In this document: positions 52,787 to 64,000 of the stretch, one piece after another
How positions within the stretch are numbered: position 1 is the stretch's first letter
How the letters are laid out: every line of letters begins with the position of its first letter
From: Meandrina meandrites
Taxonomy: Eukaryota; Cnidaria; Anthozoa; Scleractinia; Meandrinidae
Assembly (NCBI GenBank): GCA_963693305.1
Contig: OY855912.1
Coordinates: forward strand, 8,544,001 to 8,608,000
Reading direction: 5' to 3'
DNA length: 64,000 nucleotides
Translations under genes and position numbers: made by a program
The notes under the pieces: generated by a model
Databases searched by the model: none
Seen by the model: the letters and a program-made list of their open reading frames with translations, nothing else
What the model was told of the DNA's origin: nothing

Positions 52787-54193
52787 ATGGCTCGCCTCGT
52801 GGAAGGTAAGAGGGTTTTTTTTCTCTTTTTATCGCTCATATTTGTGGAACAGCCGATATAGTCTGCAATAATTACAAAAGCAATGAAGAAAGATGCCGTT
52901 TGGGCTGCCTTATTAAGGGTTATGGACTGTTTTCTTTGCCGGTTTTCCTGCCACTTTCACTGTTTGTTTTTGATTACCTCCCATTTGGCTTTCTGCCTAG
53001 TATAATTTCTCTCTATCAAAACAACCATAGGCGTACGGGCCGGGGGGGGCTGGGGGGGCTGCAGCCCCCCCAAATTTTGGGCAACTCAGATTTTTTGGGC
53101 AGCAAAAGAAATTTGGGCAAAGCCAGTTTTAAACTGAAGAAGTTTCCATGTTTTTGTTTTTTGAAGAGATAGATATTTTCTATTTTAACATTGAAAGGAC
53201 ATATGCCAACTCTGTAGTCAACAATGACATGGATCATATCATTGATATCTTTGGCCGTCGAAATGGCCGAGACAGCTATTTCTTTTAACGTGTTTTATGA
53301 GCTCATATGATAGATTCATTTGTTAGAATATTTCACTTCGTAAGTAGGCCTATGTTAGAGCATCGTATATGACCCTAGTTTCTTTTCGACTTTTTTGTAA
53401 AAATTTGGGCAACTTGCGAGAATTTTTTGGGCAAATGGTTCACCGCCCCCGCCCGGTAAAAAATTGCCCGTACGCCTATGAAAACAACAGATGACTATGA
53501 TGTCATTATTATATCGGATAACTCGGGAGATGAAGGTAAGGGTATTTTATTATTGTCGTAATCGTTGCCACTGCAGGTCTCCTTTGATCTAAAGGCCTTT
53601 GCGGAAACATCCGTGTTCATAAAACAAACGCTATGTAAGGAATTCGAAGATACTATAAATAGACTGGGACTTTTATTTGGTACAACGTCCATTAGGTTGG
53701 ATTTCTGTGTTACTTATAAATTACAAATTGCTTTACCGATCAAATTGTAACCATTATGGCCGAGTGGATAACACATATTCGACTTAAGTATTATTTTTTC
53801 ATGATTAAATTATCGCGGTAAATATTCCCATCGGCGCCAACTTCAGACAGAATTAATGCACGAAAAACTAAAAATACCATTACCGATTTCCCTCGTTGCA
53901 CTCGAAACCTTAAGTTTTTAAGTCACATCTATTGCAGAAACTGAATTAAATAAAGAGATGTTGGTATTCCGACCATATATTTTTTTATGCGTTGCGCAAC
54001 CTTTTTCCTATATTTCGATAAGACGATAGGCCTAAAAATATTTAGCCTGCAAGCAGGCTCTCGTATACTCAAAGTGGTCGTGGAATCGATTTAAATTCCT
54101 TCGCATGTTAGCTGCACTGAAAAAAAACGTCCTCGCTTACAATATCGTCCGTTTTAACTTCAGAGTCGTCGAACAACTACAACTCCAAATCAG
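52787..54193 (+). CDS. Candidate captured gene fragment, exons A-C
   Basis: Three short exons with AG/GT borders and matching phases: 52,787-52,805 (ATG, six codons plus one base), 53,491-53,535 and 54,164-54,193. They encode an acidic leader: MARLVE, then DYDVIIISDNSGDE, then SSNNYNSKS. A possible next exon starts at 54,241; in its other frame it reads YCSICHMEYPEF, a zinc-ribbon-like piece, so the phase there is uncertain. This looks like the 5' end of a gene carried inside the element. The evidence is splice-site consistency only. Confidence 0.35.
53026..53480. mobile_element. 455-bp hAT-type MITE, nested
   Basis: Ends CATAGGCGTACGGGC and GCCCGTACGCCTATG. The exact 8-bp duplication AAAACAAC lies at 53,018-53,025 and 53,481-53,488, which fits the hAT superfamily. 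It landed about 10 bp upstream of the splice acceptor of candidate exon B, separating it from its pyrimidine tract. Confidence 0.85.
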
Positions 54194-54330
54194 GTAAAAG
54201 GGACAACGAGTTCGCCATTTGTTTTGCTTTCTTAATGCAGCCAACCGGAAAATACTGTTCCATTTGCCACATGGAATACCCGGAATTTCAATCCGGAATT
54301 CTAGTTCCTTATTTCTATTTTTTATTTGAA

Positions 54331-54332
<2 letters not shown>

Positions 54333-54409
<77 letters not shown>
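54333..54409. repeat. (ATT)n microsatellite
   Basis: About 25 uninterrupted trinucleotides near the right end of the Mutator-like element. Confidence 0.95.
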
Positions 54410-54518
54410 TTAGTATTTTTATTTTTTTTACCTATGGAATTTTTTTCCCGTTACTCGGTTTCTCGTTACTCTGTTACTCGTTACTCCGTTACTCTGTTTA
54501 GTAACACCCATTCAAGCG

Positions 54519-56756
54519 TTCCTTCAGGACGGGCTAGTTTCGCTGACTGCAGTAGAAATTGCATAAAGCATTTGCACAAAGCAGATTTGAAGAATAATGT
54601 TCTCATTGTGATGTTAATACTGTGTCATAAAAATGGTAAGGAATCTTCTTCAGAGTGTGTTGTGGCCTCTTGTTTTAAGAGTTTGTGACAAGGAAACTTC
54701 TTAAATTTAATACTGCTTGAGACTCCGTGTCGCCAACTGAAAACCGCAATTAATTTAATTAGTTTCTTTAGCGTCTTGCTCCGGCAATTAGCTGACTCTC
54801 GGGCAAGTAGCGTTTATGTTTATACCTTAAACACACCACGTTTAGGCATTTAATTAACCGGTATGGGTATTGACTTTAAAATGGTTTTGCTTTTAAAATT
54901 AACTACGATCGATAGCGGCAACAGGCTAGAATATAAGAGCATGTCATTCCGTGACAGTTTGATAACTAAAATTAATTAGTTCTTGTTCCTGTTTGTTGAA
55001 TGAAAATTTACATTTACGACAGGAAACAAGTACTCCAAAATATAGTTTTTGATTTGATTCGTTTATATTACTTCGTTTATTACTTTTTGATTACTCAATG
55101 GAGACATGGTGTTTTCAAGAAAAACAAAAGTGTCATGTTACAAAAGTGAGATAAACAAAAGTGTCATGTTACATGCGTTTTAAAAAAACAAAGGTATCGT
55201 TTTACAGTGTTTGACAAAAACACAAAAGTATCCTGTAACAAACAAAAGTATCGCGTCACGGTTGTAAAAAAGCTAGCAACAAAATAAGCGCTAACAGAAT
55301 AAGCCATTTCGTGACATTTTGACAATTAAATTAGTTCTTGTTTTTTCTAAATGATAAAAATTTACTATTGGACGAAACAGTTTTGACGTAACAAATTGCT
55401 GCACGTAAAAATTATTTTGTCTGCAACATTTTTTTTTTTCAAAAAATGCCCCTTAGTCGTAGCAAGGAGCTATGTAGCTAGTGATGCACCATGCACAAAT
55501 AGCGTAACCATCCCAACAGGACTAACAGCCAGTCTTACCCCAAGCAACCCAATCAATTGAAAAAATAACTCCTGCACGCTTAGCGTGCCTATGTTTTCAT
55601 CATAGTATTTAAAACTATGATAAAATATTCACTTAATTTCATGTTTGCAAAAAAAAAAAGGTTCCAGTGAAAAAACGGTTTCTAAAAAATAAAAGACAAA
55701 TAATATGCTGCTGTAAGACGTGTACGCTTAGTTCATAATTTAACGGTTTAAAAGGGCTATGTCACGCAATTTTAGGCAATTTCGGCACTGACCAACTTGT
55801 CATAAAATTAACTGAAATATAACAATAACGGCTTAAAACTGTAGAAGAACTCAAAAGAAACACAGAAAGACCAAAAAGGGGCATGGATGGGCAAAATTCG
55901 AGAAGATTAAAACGGATTGCGTTCGGGTAAATTTGAAAAACGTCGGCCCGATATTTTTCAAGTTTCTCTCAATTTGTATGAAAGTGTTATTTACAATGCT
56001 CGAAAATCATCCTTGTTTGTTATGTGGCCTTGATTTTGCCAATAAAAGACTTTTGCTCTGCCAATTTGAAGTTTAGAACTCTTAATTAACGAAAATAAAT
56101 AGAATTACCTAAAATACCGTGACCTAGCCCCTTTAAGTTTATTTTGCGTTATTTTCCTTATTATTATTTTTTTGGCAGTAACTGTGCTCACATCGTGGGT
56201 GGCTCCTCCTAAAATGTTCTGCAATTGGTATAGGATTTAATGGAGCAGAAACCAATAGCATTTTAGGTATCCTACTGATGAACGGTTACAACAATTAGAT
56301 ATTTACAGGAGCTACTATTATGTTTGTGGTCTGTCCCCTTAGAATAAACATATCACAATATGTTATGCTTTGTTACATTCTGTGCAAATTCATTGTAAAA
56401 TATGACTTTAAAATCTATTAACCCGATTTTGAGGCTACCTGTTTAATACGGATCGGTCTTTTGGTAAATTTAGTTGGTGTCAACACGATTTTTCTGCCAA
56501 ATTGCAAAATCCAAGTAAGTCTTGAGAAATTTGCCTCTTCATTTTCATATCAAGTTTCCACAAAAATAAGTAACAATGAGGTAGCTCCTTTAATATTTTG
56601 GTTGTTGATAATTGAGAAGTGCTTAATCGAGCTATGGAAAACATCATTTAGCACCCCCTGCCAGTATGTAAGCTGGTTTCATGAAACATTAATCTGGGTT
56701 CTCAGACTCTACTCATTTCTTTTTGGTTTTGAATTACTAGGATGTGGTTTACTGCA
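54519..56756. other. Gene-free stretch upstream of the ankyrin exon
   Basis: AT-rich. Near 55,130-55,260 four or five diverged copies of ACAAAAGTGTCATGTTAC follow each other. The stretch before 56,757 is open in the ankyrin frame back to 56,461 but lacks an ATG and codes for nothing recognisable; it is probably intron. Confidence 0.4.
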
Positions 56757-59406
56757 GAGCCATTCAACAGGCTCTATTGTCCCAACCATCAATCAGACCA
56801 CTCTTGATGAAAAGGAAGACAAAGGTGAAACTCAGTCAACTGAAAACAAAGATCGGAAGTTACTGCACACAGCTGCAATGGGTGGTAATGTCGCCATCAT
56901 CGAGACAATGCTGTTACGTGGTCTTGATATCAATTCAATAGATAGTGATGGTAACACTGCGTTAATGATTGCTGCTGCTTATGGCAAGATGGAGGCAGTA
57001 AACTATCTTTTAGACAAGGGAGCAGATCCGTCTTTGAAAGGCGAGTATGGAAGGAATTTACTACACAACGCTTCAGATGGTGGTAATGTCGCCATCATCG
57101 AGACAATGCTGTCACGTGGTCTTGATATCAATTCAAAAGATAGTAATGGTGACACTCCATTAATGATTGCTGCTAGGAGTGGCAAGATGGAGGCAGTAAA
57201 CTATCTTTTAGACAAGGGAGATGATCCGTCTTTGAAAGGCAAGTATGGAAGGAATCTACTACACAAGGCTTCAAATAGTGGTAATGTCGCCATCATCGAG
57301 ACAATGCTGTCACGTGGTCTTGATATCAATTCAAAAGATGGTAATGGTGACACTGCGTTAATGATTGCTGCTTTCACTGGCAAGATGGAGGCAGTAAACT
57401 ATCTTTTAGACAAGGGAGCAGATCCGTCTTTGAAAGGCCAGTATGAAAGGAATGTACTACACAAGGCTTCAAATAGTGGTAATGTCGCCATCATCGAGAC
57501 AATGCTGTCACGTGGTCTTGATATCAATTCAAAAGATAGTAATGGTGACACTCCATTAATGATTGCTGCTAGGAGTGGCAAGATGGAGGCAGTAAACTAT
57601 CTTTTAGACAAGGGAGCAGATCCGTCTTTGAAAGGCGAGTATGGAAGGAATTTACTACACAACGCTTCAGATGGTGGTAATGTCGCCATCATCGAGACAA
57701 TGCTGTCACGTGGTCTTGATATCAATTCAAAAGATAGTAATGGTGACACTGCGTTAATGATTGCTGCTAGGAGTGGCAAGATGGAGGCAGTAAACTATCT
57801 TTTAGACAAGGGAGCAGATCCGTCTTTGAAAGGCGAGTATGGAAGGAATTTACTACACAACGCTTCAGATGGTGGTAATGTCGCCATCATCGAGACAATG
57901 CTGTCACGTGGTCTTGATATCAATTCAAAAGATAGTAATGGTGACACTCCATTAATGATTGCTGCTAGGAGTGGCAAGATGGAGGCAGTAAACTATCTTT
58001 TAGACAAGGGAGCAGATCCGTCTTTGAAAGGCGAGTATGGAAGGAATTTACTACACAACGCTTCAGATGGTGGTAATGTCGCCATCATCGAGACAATGCT
58101 GTCACGTGGTCTTGATATCAATTCAAAAGATAGTAATGGTGACACTCCATTAATGATTGCTGCTAGGAGTGGCAAGATGGAGGCAGTAAACTATCTTTTA
58201 GACAAGGGAGCAGATCCGTCTTTGAAAGGCGAGTATGGAAGGAATTTACTACACAACGCTTCAGATGGTGGTAATGTCGCCATCATCGAGACAATGCTGT
58301 CACGTGGTCTTGATATCAATTCAAAAGATAGTAATGGTGACACTGCGTTAATGATTGCTGCTAGGAGTGGCAAGATGGAGGCAGTAAACTATCTTTTAGA
58401 CAAGGGAGCAGATCCGTCTTTGAAAGGCGAGTATGGAAGGAATTTACTACACAACGCTTCAGATGGTGGTAATGTCGCCATCATCGAGACAATGCTGTCA
58501 CGTGGTCTTGATATCAATTCAAAAGATAGTAATGGTGACACTCCATTAATGATTGCTGCTAGGAGTGGCAAGATGGAGGCAGTAAACTATCTTTTAGACA
58601 AGGGAGCAGATCCGTCTTTGAAAGGCGAGTATGGAAGGAATTTACTACACAACGCTTCAGATGGTGGTAATGTCGCCATCATCGAGACAATGCTGTCACG
58701 TGGTCTTGATATCAATTCAAAAGATAGTAATGGTGACACTCCATTAATGATTGCTGCTAGGAGTGGCAAGATGGAGGCAGTAAACTATCTTTTAGACAAG
58801 GGAGCAGATCCGTCTTTGAAAGGCGAGTATGGAAGGAGTTTACTACACAACGCTTCAGATGGTGGTAATGTCGCCATCATCGAGACAATGCTGTCACGTG
58901 GTCTTGATATCAATTCAAAAGATAGTAATGGTGACACTCCATTAATGATTGCTGCTTTCACTGGCAAGATGGAGGCAGTAAACTATCTTTTAGACAAGGG
59001 AGCAGATCTGTCTTTGAAAGGCAAGTATGGAAGGAATGTACTACACAAGGCTTCAGTGGGTTGTAATGTCGCCATCACCGAGACAATGCTGTCACGTGGT
59101 CTTGATATCAATTCAAAAGATAGTAATGGTGACACTCCATTAATGATTGCTGCTTTGGCTGGCAAGATGGAGGCAGTAAACTATCTTTTAGAGAAAGGAG
59201 CAGATGCGTCTTTGAAAGGCCAGTATGGAAGGAATTTACTACACAAAGCTTCAACTGGTTGTAATGTCGCCATCATCGAGACAATGCTGTCACGTGGTCT
59301 TGATATCAATTCAAAAGATACTAATGGTGACACTCCATTAATGATCGCAGCAGCTCGTGGTAATGCTGAAGCCGTGAACTATCTGCTCAAGAGGGGAGCA
59401 CGTTAA
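56757..59406 (+). CDS. Ankyrin-repeat protein, large 3' exon
   Basis: After an acceptor TTTACTGCAG at 56,756 the frame runs to TAA at 59,404-59,406, about 880 codons. A short acidic linker (TLDEKEDKGETQSTENKD) leads into thirteen 66-residue units from 56,860, each holding two ankyrin repeats: LLHNASDGGNVAIIETMLSR and PLMIAARSGKMEAVNYLLDK. That makes about 26 ankyrin repeats forming a protein-binding solenoid. The last unit diverges (AARGNAEAVNYLLKRGA) as a capping repeat and the protein ends there. No in-frame ATG exists before AAMGGNV, so the true start is on an upstream exon not identified here. Several central units are identical at DNA level. The partner protein is unknown. Confidence 0.85.
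56860..59235. repeat. 198-bp coding tandem array, 12 full units
   Basis: Units start at 56,860 + 198k. Units at 57,652, 57,850, 58,048, 58,246, 58,444 and 58,642 are almost base-identical. A GCG versus CCA difference (Ala or Pro in GDT[A/P]LMIAA) alternates A-P-P, A-P-P, revealing a 594-bp higher-order repeat. Confidence 0.9.
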
Positions 59407-59448
59407 CCTCTTTCTTCAAGAAGTAGCGGAACAGGCCTGCTTACTTGG

Positions 59449-59770
59449 CCAGTTTCGAGACAGCGCACTTACCGACTGTCACTTAATGAAGAACTGTAGT
59501 CCGGCTCTCTTACAGTAAGCTGTTACACAGGTAGTGAAACTGTGGTTAGGTTGTACTTGGCCAACTGGAACAGTGAATTTCTTCGTTTACTTTTTCACAG
59601 GATTGGTTCCACCACAGGTGGCCCAAGCTTAAGCTGTGAGTGAGTGAAGATCATAATTATTGCATCATAGCGCTCACACCGAAAATATAAGAGTTTGTAT
59701 CAGTGGGAATATTTCTGATATATTGTAGGAAATAGAAATACTTACACACGTATCCGTCCACACGTATCTG
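59449..59770. repeat. Direct duplication, copy 1, downstream of the ankyrin gene
   Basis: Matches 60,249-60,560 at roughly 85-90 per cent by eye, including GAGACAGCGCACTTACCGAC and CCACCACAGGTGGCCCAAGC. Non-coding. Confidence 0.8.
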
Positions 59771-60248
59771 TTTTCATTTGAAAACAAAATTTTATTTTTC
59801 CCGTTTTTAAAAAATTGCGTATCCACATGTATCGTCCGTCCACACGTGTCCGTTTCTGCTTGAAAACGGATATTTTTTGTAAGTGTTTTCCTTGAATCAT
59901 TGAAACTCTACTTCTTTTCCTCTGAAACAAGAGAGTATGAAATAAGAGAGTTAATCCCCCATATAGGCCTTATTCCAAGTTATTTTTAGACATGGTACCC
60001 AGTTCACCCGCGGATGTTAACGCGCGTTGCGTGGATGTTCTGGCATGTTTTTTAGAGACGACCAGAAATGCAATGGCAGGAAATGTGGTGTGAAAGTGGC
60101 TTGTATTTACTTTGTCGATGAACTTAAATACAAAAACATTCCCATAAAATGATCTAGACGCTAGAGGGATACGATTGTTGAACAAAACTATAAGAAGAAG
60201 TGGTAGCACTTACCGAGCTTACCTTGAATTGAATTGTCGGGATCAAGT

Positions 60249-60560
60249 GGCCGGTTTGGAGACAGCGCACTTACCGACTGTCACTGAATTATAAACTGTA
60301 GTTCCACCTTCCAACGGTAAGCTATTACACAGAGGTAGAGAAACTGTACTTAGGTTGTATTTGGCCAACTGGAACAGTGAATTTCGTCGTTTTCTTTTTC
60401 ACAGGAATGTTTCCACCACAGGTGGCCCAAGCTTAAGCTGTGAGTGAGCGAAGATCATATTGCGTAATAGCACTCACGGCGAAAATATGAGTTTTTATCA
60501 GTGGGAATATTTCTGATATATTGTAGAAAACAGAAGTACTTACACACGTATCCGTTTTCA
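60249..60560. repeat. Direct duplication, copy 2
   Basis: Second copy of 59,449-59,770, about 800 bp downstream, with small indels. Confidence 0.8.
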
Positions 60561-62605
60561 TTTCGAAACGGAATTTCCCATTTTTAAGAAATTGCGCATC
60601 CACAGTTTGCCTTCAATCATCAAAATTCTCCTTGTCTTCCTCTAAAATCAATGTTTGCCCGAGAAAATTGTATCAGCAAGCACTTTTACCTACTCTCTGG
60701 TCTAACTTAGAACCTCCGAGGACCTCTGTTGACTCGTTTAGCAATTTGATTTTCAAAACCGGTGGTAAAAGAAGCCCAGCTGATTAAGTCGTATTCTGAA
60801 ATAACAAGCTTGAACATTTTACCTGAAAGAAAATATTTAAAATAAGAGATGCAAAATAGGCAATGTGGCAGTGAAACATTTTACCCGGTGCGAAATCAGA
60901 TGCTGTGAAGTCAATGTTTTGAAAAAGTTCTGTTTTCACTGTCCACACGAAAACACTAATCAAAACGGCATTTTCAAAAATCTTCTCTCTGGAGAGCGTT
61001 TTCAGAAAGTTGTGTTTTGGTTACTGCCTTGACTGGATACGCGGGGACGGAAGGTCAATCCACAAAAAAAGTTGCGTCTTCAAACAAAAATGGATACATG
61101 TGGACGGGGCTTTAGAGAAATATAAAAAGGCTTAATGATTAATTTATTTTTTCGTTGCATCACCTACTGTGTGTGGGCTTACACGCTAAAATCACCTTGA
61201 ATCAGCAAAGCAAGTCAACAGGCAGCAAACATGAATACAACTGGAAATTAAGTTTAGGCATTTTTTCCGGTTGACTGTTTGAACACATGCAGCTGTTTGT
61301 TAAAATGATTTCATCACTGTAAAAAAAGTTGCTGATCCCACAAGCCGAGGGAATCCCTTAACGTTGTCTGTTGTGTAAGTGGGTTGTTTTATTGGGCTCA
61401 AAAAAAAAAGAAAGAAAAGTAAAGAATTTGAAAAGTAGTTCGTATAGTGTGATCTTCCGGGTGAAGTGTGATCGTCATGGCTTCTCCAGTACTAAAATTT
61501 TATAACGAGACTCAAATTTGACATGATTTGGATATTAGAGTCACTTTAGGTTGTATTTAAAGGCATGTAACTAGTTAGTTATTCACGTGAAAAATAAGTT
61601 ACACATCTCATAAATGAAAGCCTGGACGAGGTTTGAAAAATCGAGTTCTTTTAGCTGAGGTTGCAATTGTGTTTTTAACCGAAAACAGTTTATTTCATAT
61701 AAATCGGAGAGCTGGTAGAGTACTGACTTCTGCTTCGTGAAAACGTCAATGAGTAATAGTAATCAGTGGTGGATCCAGACCTTCAGCTAAGGAGGGGGCC
61801 CACTTGACTATGAATGTTGAATTCTGTGAAGATAATTCCGGCACTTTAAAGAAAATTCGCTATTTCCAAAAAAATAAGGTGGTTGCCCGGGCCCCTCCCC
61901 TGGACCTGCCACTGGTAATGAACCTTTTAAGAATCGTGCGGATAAAGCACTTACCTTTTCTTCAAATTGTGAGGAAAATTGTCCAGAGATAATAGATTTC
62001 ATTCAGCGGACTAATGGCAGCTTGTAAAGAGTCTAGAGATCAGGGAGCCTAAGGGTAGTTAGAAACAACTTTTGTGTGGCTACCGTATTTTTTCGATTTA
62101 ATTTGAAATTTGGCTTGGTAGACAGCGTTTTAAATCTTGTTAAAGTAAGACCATGTTTTTTTTAAAATAGAGGCTTTAATAATGTTTAAATTTGTTGCTG
62201 TCTAGTATGAAAAAGAATCAATATATTTTAGGAAATTAAGTGTTGCTGATATTCTTGTATATACAAATAAGATTTGTCGATTTAATAACTTAGTAACTTA
62301 GTAGTGTTTTAAAATAGATATTTCTTCAACACTTTTAAAATACGTGCGTTAATATCGAGTTGATACTTGTCGCTACAGTACTGTGCTTGTTTTAAAGGTT
62401 CAGGGCATCGTTACAAATGTAATTTGTATTCAAAACGTTCTCCAAGTATGTTAAAGCTCTTGTAAAAGAGCGTGCTTGAATTGAAATAAAATAGGTATGA
62501 AAAATAGTATTTTGTTATAGATAGCCGTTTTAATAATTTATTGCTGTCTAGAACGAAAATTTTTTTTCAATTTTATATTTTAGGTTGAATATAGAAATTT
62601 TATAT
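60561..62605. other. Gene-free stretch
   Basis: AT-rich. Phrases such as CACGAAAACACTAATCAAAA and GTGGACGGGGCTTTAG (60,940-61,110) look like MITE ends. No gene is supported; the short frames at 61,804-62,002 overlap on both strands and show no domain. Confidence 0.4.
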
Positions 62606-62842
62606 TGCTGGTACTTTTATATAATATTATATACAAATTTGATTTATTTTTTTAAGCAGTTCTATAATTAGTAGATTTTTTTTGAGACACTCTTTAAGTA
62701 TGTTAATACGGCACTTAGTAAATTACTACAATACTTTCTTACGGTTCATCATTTGTAATTTGTATTCAAAACTTTCTCCAAGTATGTTAGAGCTTCGGTA
62801 AAAGAATGTGGTTGGATTGCTGAGTTTTAAAACCACTGTATG
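62606..62842. repeat. Direct duplication of about 235 bp, copy 1
   Basis: GGTACTTTTATATAATATTA through AGAATGTGGTTG repeats at 62,901-63,132, spaced 295 bp. Few differences. A short GGGGCACTGTCACGG segment lies between the copies. Confidence 0.85.
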
Positions 62843-62900
62843 TCCTGTAACCTTAGTTAAAGGGGCACTGTCACGGACATTTTTTGGCTTTTTTAGTAAA

Positions 62901-63132
62901 ACGGTACTTTTATATAATATTATATACAAATTTGATTTATTTTTTTAAGCAGTTCTATAATTAGTAGATTTTTGTGAGACACTTTTTAAGTATGTTAATA
63001 CGGCACTTAGTAAAATACTACAATACTTTCTTATAGTTCATCATTTGTAATTTGTATTCAAAACTTTCTCCAAGTATGTTAAAGCTTTAGTAAAAGAATG
63101 TGGTTGTATTGCTGAGTTTTAAAACTACTGTA
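62901..63132. repeat. Direct duplication of about 235 bp, copy 2
   Basis: Second copy of 62,606-62,842. Confidence 0.85.
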
Positions 63133-64000
63133 TCCCCTGTAACCTTAGTAAAGAGTAACAGTGAATTTGAGCCTCGCCTTATATTTCCAACATCCCAGTC
63201 ACTTTACCAATTTCATGCTAGTTGATATAAAATTACTCGAATACTTTCATATCCGCAACCACTTTGTACCACTACTACCGGCTGATTCAAAATGAAGCTA
63301 GGCCACATGTGGCATTGATTTACGAACAATCCAGACAGTTTTCTGGTCCGAAACACTATTTACATATCTTGGTGTTACCACAGGTCATAGCATTCCACTC
63401 CCCACCCCTGACAGGAAGCTTAACCAGACCCTGTCCAAGGTCGCTACCATTAGTCAGAACTGGCCGGCCAGACTGGTATATTTGAGAACAGAATTCCGTT
63501 GTCAGTCAGATTTTTCCTGTCAAATTAGACAGCACAAAAATATTATGCATGGTTGTGGTGGATTTGTAGTAAAATCTCGTGAAAAAGACCCATTATTTTA
63601 ACATTCAAAACCACTGGACCAGCCGACTAGGTCTTATATTACTGAAGGTAAGTGGCCTAACTCTTGCTCCTGAACCCCTATCACCACCTGTGATAAGAAA
63701 AGTAATAATTACTATGGGTTGATGATGAGTTGACATAAAAGCATAACAATCTGGCTTCCCAGTTCTTGTCAAAACAAAATCTACCACTTATAGACTGTTG
63801 GGGCACACCGACAGAGCGCGAGCAACCTGCAAAGGACTAGCACCCAGGAGGAGAAGCTGCAGTACAGTGGAAACTCGATTTAACGAACCTCTATAGAACG
63901 AAAGATATTCTAAACCTCAATAAAAGTAAAATATTTGTAAAAGAACCTCGCTATGACGAACAACCCCTGTCACCACCCCTAATGAGCAAAACAATAATTA
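63133..64000. other. Gene-free right edge
   Basis: No domain or RNA gene recognised. CCCCTGTCACCACCCCTAAT near 63,965 resembles CCCCTATCACCACCTGTGAT near 63,675 and may be part of another dispersed repeat. Confidence 0.35.

Larger units (their letters stand above)
52562..54509. mobile_element. 1.95-kb Mutator-like element carrying small exons
   Basis: TIRs of 80-95 bp start GGGTGTTACTAAACAGAGTA and include repeated GAGTAACGAGTAACG units and TTCCATAGGTAAAAAA. A 9-bp exact target duplication flanks it. Nine-base duplications and long TIRs fit Mutator-like elements. No transposase is present. Confidence 0.75.

Noticed and set aside
53750..53790. tRNA-like TGGCCGAGTGGATAAC
   Set aside because: Resembles an A box, but no B box or cloverleaf follows; at most a SINE scrap.
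54235..54688. Poly-Tyr and poly-Ile frames
   Set aside because: Readings through the (ATT)n tract.
57003..59165. Eleven 60-codon minus-strand frames at 198-bp spacing
   Set aside because: Antisense images of the ankyrin units; their regular spacing reflects the tandem repeat, not genes.

Overview
The window is animal nuclear DNA, most likely from a cnidarian (coral or sea anemone). It is AT-rich and intron-bearing, with a death-effector-domain exon, a tRNA-derived SINE, Penelope and tyrosine-recombinase-type retroelement remnants, and many cut-and-paste transposons with inverted repeats. Assignment to Cnidaria is inference from this repeat and gene mix; no species marker is visible.

Bases 1-14,650. 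A DED exon (1045-1354) is followed by a large DNA transposon (about 1415-13,031) with roughly 485-bp terminal inverted repeats. Its left repeat is split by a 151-bp MITE and then by a 1.07-kb element, each with its own target duplication. The transposon holds a 10-exon transposase gene (3187-9110), whose exon phases all agree and predict 834 aa. It also holds an opposing four-exon gene (10,961-9808, 276 aa predicted) joining a Cys-rich CXC-like module to a domain resembling the cytoplasmic ballast domain of P2X7 receptors. A TTAA-flanked foldback element (11,158-12,535) sits beside the right repeat.

Bases 14,656-37,117. A complete Maverick/Polinton (adintovirus-like) provirus with matching 272-bp terminal inverted repeats, each itself palindromic, flanked by ATATG. 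Gene content: protein-primed PolB with extra N-terminal domains, frameshifted integrase, a two-helix membrane protein, a phospholipase A2 protein, a paralogous zinc-module protein, an adenovirus-type protease, a minor-capsid-like gene, double-jelly-roll major capsid protein, penton-like protein, packaging ATPase, a collagen-like fibre protein and small F-box-like/basic proteins. A 6,328-bp block (23,293-29,620) is inserted in the minor-capsid-like gene with a 7-bp duplication; without it the provirus is about 16.1 kb. The block contains Harbinger-type transposase remnants, a long-TIR foldback, a LINE fragment and hairpin MITEs. At least four provirus genes carry single lesions, so this copy looks recently decayed.

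The most unusual signal in the provirus is a short GTGGGG/CCCCAC palindrome, present in about ten copies, all in one orientation. Some copies lie at gene ends and others lie inside genes, where they are translated in frame. A second signal is a TATATAAG-like box placed almost on the start codon of most provirus genes.

Bases 37,118-64,000. Repeat-rich host DNA: an inverted Penelope dimer (38.5-40.0 kb), a 2,270-bp near-identical direct duplication flanking a reverse-transcriptase remnant (42.0-48.05 kb), a decayed Cys-rich gene (48.2-50.5 kb), a 1.95-kb element with 9-bp target duplications enclosing small exons and a nested hAT-type MITE (52.56-54.51 kb), and a long ankyrin-repeat exon (56,757-59,406) built of thirteen 198-bp units with a higher-order 594-bp repeat. 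The last 4.6 kb shows only duplicated non-coding sequence.
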